NCBI RefSeq assembly: GCF_030823375.1
Contig: NZ_JAUSXB010000001.1
Location: forward strand, 3,782,001 to 3,846,000
Direction: 5' to 3'
Origin: Pseudarthrobacter siccitolerans
GTDB taxonomy: Bacteria; Actinomycetota; Actinomycetes; Actinomycetales; Micrococcaceae
Length of the DNA stretch: 64,000 nucleotides
Below, piece by piece: positions 8,626-17,872 of this stretch (its first letter is position 1; the number at the start of each line of letters is the position of its first letter). The position numbers were made by a program, and so were the translations under genes. The notes beneath the pieces are model-generated. The model was not told the DNA's origin. It saw nothing but the letters and a program-made list of their open reading frames with translations, and made no database searches.

Positions 8626-9546
8626 CTACGGTGCCTCCACCGGGAAGAACACGCGGGGATCCTGCAGGAGTGCCGGGTAGGTGAAGGCCGACCGGTCGAT
8701 GATCTCGGTAACCGTGAAGTTTCTTCCGAACCTGCCGTCCTCCAGCGTGATGGGCCGGCCCACAACCTGTCCCACCGCAAACTTGTGGCCGTGTTCGAAC
8801 GGGACGGCGACGGGAGTTTTTCCGGGGAGGGTGGCGAAGGCTTCCTCCTGGGCCAGGCGCTTGCGGGTGGGCTTTTTCAGCTGAGGCCTGGGCGGCGCCT
8901 TCCGCGGCTGCTTTGAGGGGCGGCGGGATCCGTCGTCGATGTAGACAGGAGAGTAGCCGTCATCCGGTTCGTCCGCGGCGGGCGCGGCAGCGGGGAAACC
9001 ATGGGCCGGCGGCAGTGCCACCGTGTCCAGGGCCTGGGGATCGACGTCGTGATGCGGGGAGCGGAGGATCCAGAGGATGTCGCCCTCAGGTTCCTGGGGC
9101 AGGAACTCGTGTTTGGGTTCGGGCCAGAGGTAGTCCATATCCGGTACCGCGTCTTCAAAAACCGAGCTGTAGAACTTTGGTTCCTTGCGCACCAGCTTGG
9201 AGCGGTGGCTCAGGTGGAAGTCGGGGTCGCCCAGCCAGGGCGGCATCGGAATCTTGTCCGCGTAGTCCGGGTGGGCCGCCTGCGGGGCGAACTCTGTGAT
9301 GTTTTCACGCGTCTTGTCCGGGTGTCCGCGCTTGGTCCATTCGTCCACCATCGCCAGCCCGTACATAGTCAGGGCCGGCACATAACCCATCCACATCCGG
9401 ATCGCCGGGTGGGTCTGCCAGCCGTATCCGGGAATCACCAGGGCACGCAGTGTCTGGAGCGCTTCGACGCGCTGCTTGCCCAGGCGGGCGGTGTCCAGGG
9501 CCGCGGCGCTCTGCCGGAAATCGGGGTACGGGAGGAAGGTTTGCAT
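8626..9546 (-). CDS. MSMEG_6728/Pyr_excise family protein (pyrimidine-dimer glycosylase-like)
   Basis: 306 residues from ATG 9546, chosen over an upstream in-frame start because GAAGGG lies just before it and homologues begin with MQTFLPYPDFRQSAAALD. The N-terminal half carries LDTARLGKQRVEALQ and GYGWQTHPAIRMW, the conserved blocks of the pyrimidine-dimer DNA glycosylase (T4 endonuclease V-like) family; the HPA...MW block and LSHRSKLVRKEP are characteristic. The C-terminal third is Pro/Lys-rich (PPRPQLKKPTRKRL) followed by a small beta-rich tail. A DNA-repair role is plausible but not shown for this subfamily. Confidence 0.75.
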   Translation of the reverse strand: MQTFLPYPDFRQSAAALDTARLGKQRVEALQTLRALVIPGYGWQTHPAIRMWMGYVPALTMYGLAMVDEWTKRGHPDKTRENITEFAPQAAHPDYADKIPMPPWLGDPDFHLSHRSKLVRKEPKFYSSVFEDAVPDMDYLWPEPKHEFLPQEPEGDILWILRSPHHDVDPQALDTVALPPAHGFPAAAPAADEPDDGYSPVYIDDGSRRPSKQPRKAPPRPQLKKPTRKRLAQEEAFATLPGKTPVAVPFEHGHKFAVGQVVGRPITLEDGRFGRNFTVTEIIDRSAFTYPALLQDPRVFFPVEAP

Positions 9547-9701
9547 CCCTTCAGTCTGACGGCAGCTTGCGGATGTGCCAATTGCAGTGCCGGGCGCCAC
9601 ACCTCCCTCAGCGAAGTGTTCACATAGTGGACTCATGCATACACCGGGCAGTCGAACCCACTAGGATCGCCGCAACACCCCACCGTTTTGGAAGCCTACT
9701 C

Positions 9702-10292
9702 ATGACATCAACACCTGAAAAAATCGCCGGAATCACCCACTCCTTCGCGCCCCGCTACGGGCAGATGCTGAGCCCGGACGCAAAGGGCATCCTGGTCCTT
9801 GACGAATTTACCCTTGATCCCGAGACAGCACGGAAGGACCAGCACCGCTTCCGCGACGGCATCGCCGCCGTCGCCCGGACGGTCCGCCGCATCGCGGCCC
9901 TTCGCGTGATCATCGCGGTCGTGGCCATCGCCAATCTTCCACTGTTCCTGCTGTCCAGCGGATGGTGGATTTACGCCGTTTCGCTCGCCCTCGTCGTGGG
10001 CGTTCACACCGCGGTCACCCTGCTGAACCGGCACGAGCCGAGGCTCAAGCAGCGGTCTGCGCTGGAGCTGCACATGCACCGGGAGAAGAGCGCCAACTAC
10101 CGCAAGGTCCGCGACGCCGTGAAGTACATGATTGACACTCCGGGCCGCATGAACGAGCACCTGTACCTGGAGCTCCTGGTGGTCAAGCGCGTGGCCCTCA
10201 ACCTGGCCCACGGCACCGTTGCCCTACTGGACACCAGCGACGAGTCTGCATGGAAGGTGCGCATCGTGCGCGAGATTCCCGCGAACAGCTGA
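9702..10292 (+). CDS. Conserved membrane-associated protein (unknown)
   Basis: 196 residues from ATG 9702. Two adjacent hydrophobic helices at about residues 68-105 (RVIIAVVAIANLPLFLLSSGWWIYAVSLALVVGVHTAV) form a hairpin; the N-terminal 65 residues and C-terminal 85 residues are soluble and charged. The C-terminal part (RDAVKYMIDTPGRMNEHLYLELLVVKRVALNL) looks helical. I do not recognise a family. The gene stands alone, divergent from the 8626-9546 gene, and its 3' end is closed by the strong hairpin at 10320-10360. Confidence 0.65.
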   Translation: MTSTPEKIAGITHSFAPRYGQMLSPDAKGILVLDEFTLDPETARKDQHRFRDGIAAVARTVRRIAALRVIIAVVAIANLPLFLLSSGWWIYAVSLALVVGVHTAVTLLNRHEPRLKQRSALELHMHREKSANYRKVRDAVKYMIDTPGRMNEHLYLELLVVKRVALNLAHGTVALLDTSDESAWKVRIVREIPANS

Positions 10293-10319
10293 GTCTCTGC
10301 CTTCAGCAGCTTTAAAAGC

Positions 10320-10360
10320 ACGACGCCGGCGTGCCCCTTCTGGGGGCACGCCGGCGTCGT
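10320..10360. terminator. Strong bidirectional hairpin terminator
   Basis: An 18-bp perfect stem (ACGACGCCGGCGTGCCCC paired with GGGGCACGCCGGCGTCGT) encloses a 5-nt loop, between the convergent genes ending at 10292 (+) and 10451 (-). It is A-rich on the left (TTTAAAAGC) and followed by TTGTTGG on the right, so it can act on either strand. Confidence 0.75.
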
Positions 10361-10450
10361 TGTTGGTCAACGGAATTTGTCTATCGCCGACCGGTTTGGG
10401 GAGGCCGTGCCGGCCTCGGATACTGCGCCGTCATTCTCGCGGGCAGTGAT

Positions 10451-11155
<705 letters not shown>

Positions 11156-11395
11156 TCATCGCGCCACTGCCCGCCCCTGACGAATAGAGGTCAATATCGG
11201 TGTCTGCCTGCTGGGCAGTTCTGGTGGAGGCAGCACCGGGCATTCATGTCGCCCGCTGTCCGGGCATGCATTTCACGCTAGGACATAGCAGTGCCGTTAT
11301 CAAACTGAGATCTTTTCTGGGTGCAAGCTGGTGGTTTGCTGGGTGCCTCATTGCCAAGCGAGACGCGAATCCGGTCGGGGCACTATCCTGACCGG

Positions 11396-12457
11396 ATGGA
11401 TAACTATGCAGGCAGCAGTGCCGTGCCTGAGACCGAACCTGACGCAGTCGAGCCGGAGACGCACGCCAAGCCCCTCCCGGTGGCCGAACTGCACCTTCAT
11501 ATCGAGGGGACGCTGCAGCCGGAACTGATCTTTGCGCTGGCCGAGCGGAACCGCATCACACTGCCGTACTCCGGGCTGGATGAGTTGCGGGCGCGGTATG
11601 AGTTCACGGACCTGCAGTCCTTCCTCGACCTGTACTACGCCAACATGGCCGTGTTGCAGACGGAGGAAGACTTCGCCGACATGACTTATGCCTACCTGGA
11701 GCGCGCCGCTGCTGCCGGGGTTCGGCACGCTGAGATCATGATGGACCCGCAGGCCCATACCTCGCGCGGCATCCCCTTGAAGACCTGCGTCAACGGCGTC
11801 GCTTCCGTCCTGGCCACCTCCCAGGAAGACTTCGGGATCTCCACCATGCTGATCGCAGCTTTCCTGCGGGATCTTTCCGAGGAATCCGCGTTGGAAGTCC
11901 TCGACGGTCTGCTGGCAATGAACGCGCCCATCGGAGCGGTGGGGCTGGACTCGGCGGAGGTAGGGAACCCGCCGTCGAAATTCGAGCGGCTCTATGCCAA
12001 AGCCCGCGAAGCGGGCCTGCGCCTGACCGCGCACGCGGGCGAGGAGGGGCCGCCGTCGTACATCCTTGAAGCCCTCGATGTCCTAGGCGTGGAGCGGATC
12101 GACCACGGTATCCGGTGCATGGAAGATCCTGCCTTGGTGGAACGCCTGGTGGACGCGCGGATCCCGCTGACCGTCTGCCCGTTGTCGAACGTTCGGCTGC
12201 GCGCGGTGGACACCCTGGCCGACCACCCGCTGCCCGCCATGCTCGCCGCGGGCCTGAACGTTTCGGTCAATTCTGATGACCCGGCCTACTTCGGCGGCTA
12301 CGTGGACGACAACTTCAGCCAGTTGGACGCAGTGTTCGAACTCTCCGATTTCGACAAGGCCAGGCTTGCCGCCAACTCCATTCATTCGTCCTTCGCATCT
12401 GAGGAGCGGAAGGCGGAACTGCTGGCAGAACTGAACGGCCTCGACGCGGTCCGCTGA
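11396..12457 (+). CDS. Adenine deaminase-like (adenosine deaminase superfamily)
   Basis: 353 residues from ATG 11396. Zinc-binding and catalytic motifs of the adenosine deaminase superfamily are all present: LHLHIEGTL near residue 34 (two zinc His), HAGEEGPP near 215 (zinc His and catalytic Glu), IDHGIR near 240 and VNSDDPAYF near 295 (the Asp pair). The Ile-Glu-Gly-Thr-Leu sequence following the first HxH is, from memory, characteristic of the adenine-deaminase branch rather than true adenosine deaminases, which have LDG there. It would hydrolyse adenine to hypoxanthine in the cytoplasm, for purine salvage. Many annotations will call this adenosine deaminase; the substrate is not certain. 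Confidence 0.8.
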   Translation: MDNYAGSSAVPETEPDAVEPETHAKPLPVAELHLHIEGTLQPELIFALAERNRITLPYSGLDELRARYEFTDLQSFLDLYYANMAVLQTEEDFADMTYAYLERAAAAGVRHAEIMMDPQAHTSRGIPLKTCVNGVASVLATSQEDFGISTMLIAAFLRDLSEESALEVLDGLLAMNAPIGAVGLDSAEVGNPPSKFERLYAKAREAGLRLTAHAGEEGPPSYILEALDVLGVERIDHGIRCMEDPALVERLVDARIPLTVCPLSNVRLRAVDTLADHPLPAMLAAGLNVSVNSDDPAYFGGYVDDNFSQLDAVFELSDFDKARLAANSIHSSFASEERKAELLAELNGLDAVR

Positions 12458-12721
12458 CGCCAGTTGTGTCACAGGCAACAACGGCGCCAACATGCAGCTA
12501 AACTGGGTGCCGCAGGCGTGTCCGGAGGGGTGCAGGGCGGCAGCTGTGAACGCACTCCAGGGTTATGCAGCAAGCCCTACACCCGATACTCCAGACTCAC
12601 TTCCGGGAATGTCCGCTTCATAGTCGGTCACGACACGCAGAGTTAACCGTATTAAGTCGCGCGATGTAACGGGCAGTTGGCAAGATGCCTAAGACCGATC
12701 GCTTTTATAAAAAGGGGAATC

Positions 12722-13648
12722 ATGGCCAAGTCCACCGCAGAAAACACCTTCCTTCGACTCAAGACCGTTTTGGATGTCCTGACCGAAGGCGTGTGGTCCG
12801 GTGATGCACTGAACGCGGGGCAGGTCCTCGCGGAGGCTACGGCACGCGTGCCGTTCAACGAGCACGAGGCCGAACTGCTCAGCGGCGGGATTCCCCGCGG
12901 GCACAAGACGCTGACTTCCGCCACGGCCAAGCTGGTCAAGGCCGGCTGGCTGGTCAAGGGCCGCTCCGGCTGGACCATCACCGAGGACGGCATGCGTGCC
13001 ACGGTCGCCTACCCGGACGCGGTGTCCTTCGCCACCGCGCTCGACGCCGGCGCTCCGGTCCCTGCCGGCACTCCGGTTCCTGCGGCTCCCGCAGGGTTCG
13101 TCCGCCAGACCACCGCCGTTCCTGAAACAGCGGCGCCGGTTGCTGCCAAGGCCGAGGCCAAGAAGACCACCAGGAAAACTCCTGCCAAGAAGGCCGCTGC
13201 TGCCGTGGAAAAGGCAGCGAAGGTGCTTGAAGACGCCGTTGAGCCCGTGGTGAAAGCCGTGCGCAAGGGCAAGGCTCCGGCCAAGACCACGGAAGCTGCA
13301 GCACCTGCGGCTGCCGAGCCGTTCGAGGACGCGGACGTTGAGACGCACCCGCAGCCGGAGGCAGTGGCTGTTGCCGGCGACTTCAACACCTTCCTCGGTG
13401 CACCCGAGAACTGGGCGCCGCAGTACGACGAGGCGCAGATGGAGTTCGACTTCCTGGACCAGCTCTGGAAGAAGAGCGCGGAACTGCCGGCCGGGCACTA
13501 CACCTTCAAGATCGCCATCAACCGGTCCTGGGACGAGAACTACGGCGCGTTCGGCACCTTCGACGGCCCGAACCATGAGCTGTACCACGACGGCGGGACT
13601 GTCACCATCCGCTACAACCACAGCACCCGCGACATCACCATCAACTAA
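12722..13648 (+). CDS. Winged-helix-like protein fused to Lys/Ala/Pro linker and X25 starch-binding-type domain
   Basis: 308 residues from ATG 12722, preceded by AAAAGGGG. Three parts can be seen. Residues 1-105 look like a small winged-helix or replication/regulatory fold (SATAKLVKAGWLVKGRSGWTITEDGMRATV). Residues about 110-215 are low-complexity, rich in Ala, Pro and Lys, with histone-H1-like AKKTTRKTPAKKAAAAV. Residues about 225-305 carry a pullulanase X25-type domain: VAGDFNTFLGAPENWAP, PAGHYTFKIAINRSWDENYG and NHELYHDGGTVTIRYN. There is no signal peptide, so the X25 domain is cytoplasmic, where glycogen is the obvious ligand. Function is unknown. Confidence 0.75.
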   Translation: MAKSTAENTFLRLKTVLDVLTEGVWSGDALNAGQVLAEATARVPFNEHEAELLSGGIPRGHKTLTSATAKLVKAGWLVKGRSGWTITEDGMRATVAYPDAVSFATALDAGAPVPAGTPVPAAPAGFVRQTTAVPETAAPVAAKAEAKKTTRKTPAKKAAAAVEKAAKVLEDAVEPVVKAVRKGKAPAKTTEAAAPAAAEPFEDADVETHPQPEAVAVAGDFNTFLGAPENWAPQYDEAQMEFDFLDQLWKKSAELPAGHYTFKIAINRSWDENYGAFGTFDGPNHELYHDGGTVTIRYNHSTRDITIN

Positions 13649-13657
13649 CCGCTCCGC

Positions 13658-13729
13658 CCTCCCAAGTAAGTAGCGCTAAGTGTCGTTTTGGAGCCCCATA
13701 ACGACACTTGGCGCTACTTACTTGGGAGG
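13658..13729. repeat. Dispersed hairpin family, copy 1
   Basis: Left arm 13658-13687 and right arm 13700-13729 form a 30-bp stem with one G.T wobble around a 12-nt loop (TTGGAGCCCCAT). The stem extends further after a one-base bulge. It lies just after the X25 gene stop and 27 bp before acylphosphatase. The loop-proximal AACG and the GCTAC block in the right arm recur in the hairpins at 21278 and 25660. There is no T tract, so this is not a standard terminator. Confidence 0.85.
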
Positions 13730-13755
13730 AGCGGCACTGACGGAGGGGAGGCGCC

Positions 13756-14088
13756 GTGGCGAGGCACGCAGGTCCATCATCAGGGGTGCCTGATTCTTCT
13801 GATGAGTCGGACACGGGTTCGGTCCGGCTGACTGCCCGCGTTTTTGGCGTGGTGCAGGGTGTCGGTTTCCGCTTCTGGACCATGGGCAAGGCGGAAGAGC
13901 TCGGTCTCAGCGGCGAGGTGAAGAATCTCGACGACGGTTCGGTCGCCTTGGTGGCCGAGGGGCCGCAGTGGAAGGTCCACGAGCTCCGGGAATGGTTGAA
14001 CTCGAACCGGACACCCGGCCAGGTGGAACGGGTGGAGGACTCCATTTCTGAAGCTGAGGGTAAGTTCCGCGGCTTCAACGCACGCTGA
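13756..14088 (+). CDS. acyP: Acylphosphatase
   Basis: 110 residues from GTG 13756, with GAGGGGAGG just upstream. The signature VFGVVQGVGFRFW (about residues 29-41) includes the phosphate-binding loop with the catalytic Arg, and VKNLDDGSVALVAEG supplies the catalytic Asn of the family. The remaining residues complete the usual ~90-residue ferredoxin-like fold, with about 20 extra residues at the N terminus (ARHAGPSSGVPDSSDES). It hydrolyses acyl phosphates such as acetyl phosphate in the cytoplasm. The N-terminal extension is unusual but could be an over-called start; no ATG is available nearer. Confidence 0.9.
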   Translation: MARHAGPSSGVPDSSDESDTGSVRLTARVFGVVQGVGFRFWTMGKAEELGLSGEVKNLDDGSVALVAEGPQWKVHELREWLNSNRTPGQVERVEDSISEAEGKFRGFNAR

Positions 14089-14129
14089 CTTGCTCGTTTA
14101 TCCGGCCCTGCTTCCTGTCCGGGGATGCT

Positions 14130-17100
14130 TCACTCCCTTGGGCTAAGCCCGATGAAGGCGCCCAACTCCTCCAGGGCTGCGGGCCGGTGCGGCATGTAGC
14201 TGGTGAGCTCGGGAGAGCGGATGATGACTGCCCGCCACTGCCCGCGTGAGACCGCTACGTTGATCCGGTTCCGGTTCAGCAGGAACTCGGCGCCGCGGGG
14301 TGCCTCGCTGACCGCGGAACAGGCCATCGAGACAAGCACTACGGGTGCCTCCTGGCCCTGGAACTTGTCCACGGTCCCGACGCGGACGTCAGGCAGGCCG
14401 TCCTCCGCGAGGGCTCTCCGGATGAGGTGGACTTGGGCGTTGTATGCGGCCACTACCAACAGGTCTTCCTGGCCCAGCGGACGGGACTCGCTGTCCCCGC
14501 CCAGCGTCCACTTCAGCCCCAGGTGCCGCCGCGCCTGGCGGACCACCTCGGCGGCTTCCTCCTTGGACGCGGTGGCGTTGCCGCTGTGGTTGACGAATAC
14601 TGTCTCCACCCCGGGAGGCAGTTGTTCCAGCTGGCGCCGCGAGGCCGCGGGTGCCGCCTGGAGCTTTCCCTCGTAGCTCAGCCGCGAGACCGCGCGGCAC
14701 AGTTCAGGATGCATTCGCCAGCTGTCCGCCAGGAAGTAGCCGAGGCTGGCCGGCAGGGTGGCGTGCCCGGCGGCCAGCCAGCCCAACGCGGATTCGTCCA
14801 CGGGTTCCGGGTGGGCGCCCTGGCTGACCTGCGGCAGTTGCTGGGGATCCCCGAGCAGGAGGAGCCGCTTCGCTGACCGGGAAACGGCGAGCGTATTGGC
14901 CAGCGAGAACTGCCCGGCCTCATCGATGACCAGCAGGTCCAGCGAACCGGCCGGGACCTCCTTGCCTGTCATGGTCCAGGCAGTGCCGCCCACCAGGCAG
15001 CCGCCGGGAGAGGCCAACAACCTGCCGACGTCGCCCTCAGCGGTGCCCTGCCACGGAACGTCGTGCGGGGATGCCAGCTTTTTCGCGACCACAGCCGGGT
15101 CCACTCCACCGGTGGCGATGGCACAGCACAGCAGGTTTTCGACCACATTGTGAGACTGGCCCACCACACCGATTTTCCAGCCTTCACCCACCAGGCGGCC
15201 GATGACATGAGCACCAACGTACGTCTTTCCGGTGCCGGGAGGGCCCTGGACGGCGAGGTAGGAACGGTCGAGATCACGAACGGAGCCAGTGATGGCGGCG
15301 GCATAATCGGCGGAACCATCGGGCCCGTGCGGAACGTCCACTGGCTGCCGGAGGGTTCGGAAGCGCGGGGGCTGCTTGCGCAGGATGTCCAGTCCCGGCT
15401 GGGCAGGCAGCGACGGCACCGATGTTCCGACGGCGCCAGCAATCTCGGCGATGGCAGCCTCGATACTGGCGGTGGCCAGCGGTTGGTCCTCAGTGAGGGC
15501 TACCGGCAGGTGCGGGTACGCGGCAACCTTCCCGGACTCGCGCTCGGCGATGGTGATGACGACCTGTCCGGGGTTGTCCGGGGCAGGCGCGATCTCACTG
15601 ATCCTGGTTCCAAACGTGAACGCCCGGGCACCGGGAGCGGCGTCGGGGCCGGCCATGCCGTCCGGTGGAGGAGCGTCGTAGAGCCGGCACCAGCTGGAGT
15701 CAGCCCGAAAATCAGATCCCTCCGTCATAGTGCCCTGGAGCCGCAGGATCCGCGTGCGCATGCGTTCCCGTGGTTTCGCCAGTGCCCAATCGGAGGTAAC
15801 TTCGGCGGACGCCACCACAAAAACGTTCCGCTGGTCCGACCAGTTCTCGATGGGTGCTTCCACCCGGTCAAAGTGCTGCCACCAGAACTGCTTACGCTCA
15901 CGGCGGTGGTAGCCGGTAGCTGCGGCGACCATGGCGATGGCGCGTTCGTCGTCCGTCCAGGGGCGGTTGTCCGGCAGACCCGCCAGGTACTCCCGCAACC
16001 GGCGTTCCTCCGCAGTTTCAGGAGCCTCAGCCGTCTCGTCAGGCGCTGCGGGGCGGTCATCGGCTTCAGTAACGGCAGGCAAACCGGGTGGCGCTTTCGA
16101 CGTAGCCGAAGGAGGTTCCGCGCCGGTCAGCCCGGCGACCTCCAGCAGCCAGTCGCGCAGTCGAAGCGTGGAGAGGCAGTCGTACCGGTTGTAGTCCGAG
16201 ATGGACGCCAGGATTGTCGCCGCCTCGGCCGTGTTCCCCCCATCGCGTGCCGCGCAGTAGGCGGCGTAGGCCACCACCGAGGCGCCGGCGTCCTTGACGT
16301 CCCCGGAGCGGAGGTTGTCTCCCATGTACAGCGGCTCGAGCTTCTTGATCGAGTAGGACGCTTCGGAAATGCGCAGGGACTGCCGGACCGTGGCGTAGAG
16401 GTCAACGAGCAGGCCTTCACGGAGCCAGGCGTCCACCGTGTCCTCGCCGGCCTGGTGGGCCAGGGAAAGGTTCCGCAGGGCTGTCTTTTCGTAGGCCGCG
16501 TAGTGGTAGACGTGCATGTCCGGGTAGCGGGCCCGGCGTGCCTCCACGTAGTCCAGGAAGGCCAGGAAGGCTCTGCGTTCTTCGGAGCGGGAGTGGGCCC
16601 AGAACGGGCGGAACACGGGATCGCCGGGATCGCCTTCAACCGGGTCGCTTGTAACCGGAGCCTCAATCACGCCGAACAGGTACTCAATACCCCATGCCCC
16701 GGTGGCCGGGTCCTGCCACAGCGGATCGCCTTCGAAGTCGAAGAAGATGTCACCCGGACTGGGCGCAGGGATAGATGCAATGGTGTTCTCCAGCAGGACT
16801 GTATAGGAAACGGTGTGCGGCTGGCCGTCCTTGATGAACGTCCTGGATCCTGCGGGCGCGTCAAGGCCCAGTTGCATCCGCGCCTGGGCCCGGAGCCGGA
16901 CCATGGAGTTTCGGGCGTCTTCTGCAGGCATGGCTGCGAGCTGGTCGATGGTGGTGATGCCGGCAGCGTGCAGTTTCCTCCGCTGCACCACGGACATGCC
17001 GGCCACCATCAGCAGGTCCCGGTGCTCCTGCACCTGCTCGGCGCAGTAGTCGCAGCGGCCGCAGTGGACGATGCCGGGCTGCTGCCAACGGACGGTGGTA

Positions 17101-17786
17101 TCGGCGGCCCGGTGTTCCGCTGTCAGCTGGCGGAAGCGCCGGCGTCGTTCGCGGAAAACAGGCAGCAGGTCGGGGAGGGAGTGGCTGCTGCGGAGCCAGT
17201 CCTCACCTACCCGCGTTCCGAGGACCAGGGTCACAGTGGGGGAGGGGGCGAGGCCCATCCCGAGGAGCTGGTCACCGTACGCTGCGAGTTGCAGCAGGGC
17301 ACCCACCTTCGCATGGCGGGCCAGCTTGGTGTCCCAGACTTCGTAACGGCCGGGACTGCCTGTGCCGGCGCCCTCGTTGACAAGGAAGTCCGCGTAGCCC
17401 AGGAATTCGCCGTCGAAGAACGTGGCCTGGAAAACAACGTCGGCACCGGAGCGGAGGGCGAGCTCGGTTTCCGCGTGCTTGGCCTGGAGCTCTCCGCGCA
17501 GGTTCTGCCCGCGGTCAAGTGAGTAGACGCCCGTTCCGCGGCTGGCATCCCACTCGCCGTACTTGGTGATCAGGCTGGCCAGGACGGTGTGCTCGTGCTT
17601 GTCGCCCAGCTCACCGGCGCGAACCTGCATCTCGTCCGCTTCAAATTTCGCTTTGGGGGTGCGGCCCAGCTTTTCGTCGAGGATCCGGAGCGTGCGGTAC
17701 TCACACTCGCTGGCGGCTACCAGATCGCTGGCAGAAAACACCAGGTCCGGCAGCGCACCGGCAGTTGCAGCTTCGAGCAAAAACAC
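14130..17786 (-). CDS. TM0106-type RecB/Cas4-like nuclease, RNase H-like and SF1 helicase fusion
   Basis: 1218 residues from GTG 17786 (GGGGAGG upstream). Residues 1-260 are a Cas4/RecB-like nuclease: GYAD with Asp133, EVWDTK with Glu149 and Lys154, and QxxxY (Gln166, Tyr170). Cys28 plus Cys252, Cys255 and Cys258 (CGRCDYC) look like an iron-sulfur site in the Cas4/AddB arrangement. Residues about 345-515 are RNase_H_2/DEDD-like (DIFFDFEGDP, HYAAYEKTAL, YNRYDCLSTLRL). The C-terminal third is an SF1 helicase of the Dna2/Upf1 kind: Walker A GPPGTGKT near 847, DEAGQ near 953 and a C-terminal NVAVSRG. It probably acts in DNA repair or end processing; the role is unproven. Confidence 0.85.
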   Translation of the reverse strand: MFLLEAATAGALPDLVFSASDLVAASECEYRTLRILDEKLGRTPKAKFEADEMQVRAGELGDKHEHTVLASLITKYGEWDASRGTGVYSLDRGQNLRGELQAKHAETELALRSGADVVFQATFFDGEFLGYADFLVNEGAGTGSPGRYEVWDTKLARHAKVGALLQLAAYGDQLLGMGLAPSPTVTLVLGTRVGEDWLRSSHSLPDLLPVFRERRRRFRQLTAEHRAADTTVRWQQPGIVHCGRCDYCAEQVQEHRDLLMVAGMSVVQRRKLHAAGITTIDQLAAMPAEDARNSMVRLRAQARMQLGLDAPAGSRTFIKDGQPHTVSYTVLLENTIASIPAPSPGDIFFDFEGDPLWQDPATGAWGIEYLFGVIEAPVTSDPVEGDPGDPVFRPFWAHSRSEERRAFLAFLDYVEARRARYPDMHVYHYAAYEKTALRNLSLAHQAGEDTVDAWLREGLLVDLYATVRQSLRISEASYSIKKLEPLYMGDNLRSGDVKDAGASVVAYAAYCAARDGGNTAEAATILASISDYNRYDCLSTLRLRDWLLEVAGLTGAEPPSATSKAPPGLPAVTEADDRPAAPDETAEAPETAEERRLREYLAGLPDNRPWTDDERAIAMVAAATGYHRRERKQFWWQHFDRVEAPIENWSDQRNVFVVASAEVTSDWALAKPRERMRTRILRLQGTMTEGSDFRADSSWCRLYDAPPPDGMAGPDAAPGARAFTFGTRISEIAPAPDNPGQVVITIAERESGKVAAYPHLPVALTEDQPLATASIEAAIAEIAGAVGTSVPSLPAQPGLDILRKQPPRFRTLRQPVDVPHGPDGSADYAAAITGSVRDLDRSYLAVQGPPGTGKTYVGAHVIGRLVGEGWKIGVVGQSHNVVENLLCCAIATGGVDPAVVAKKLASPHDVPWQGTAEGDVGRLLASPGGCLVGGTAWTMTGKEVPAGSLDLLVIDEAGQFSLANTLAVSRSAKRLLLLGDPQQLPQVSQGAHPEPVDESALGWLAAGHATLPASLGYFLADSWRMHPELCRAVSRLSYEGKLQAAPAASRRQLEQLPPGVETVFVNHSGNATASKEEAAEVVRQARRHLGLKWTLGGDSESRPLGQEDLLVVAAYNAQVHLIRRALAEDGLPDVRVGTVDKFQGQEAPVVLVSMACSAVSEAPRGAEFLLNRNRINVAVSRGQWRAVIIRSPELTSYMPHRPAALEELGAFIGLSPRE

Positions 17787-17872
17787 GGGGCCTCCCCATC
17801 GACAGCCGGGCCGGAGGACGGTTCCCCTGGCCTTGATTCAAACGTAGCAAGAGGGGCCGACAATTCCCCGTC

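Noticed and set aside
15063..17522. Long plus-strand reading frame (819 codons) opposite the nuclease-helicase gene
   Set aside because: It is a shadow frame caused by high GC; the minus-strand gene has clear nuclease, RNase H-like and helicase motifs and the antisense product has none.
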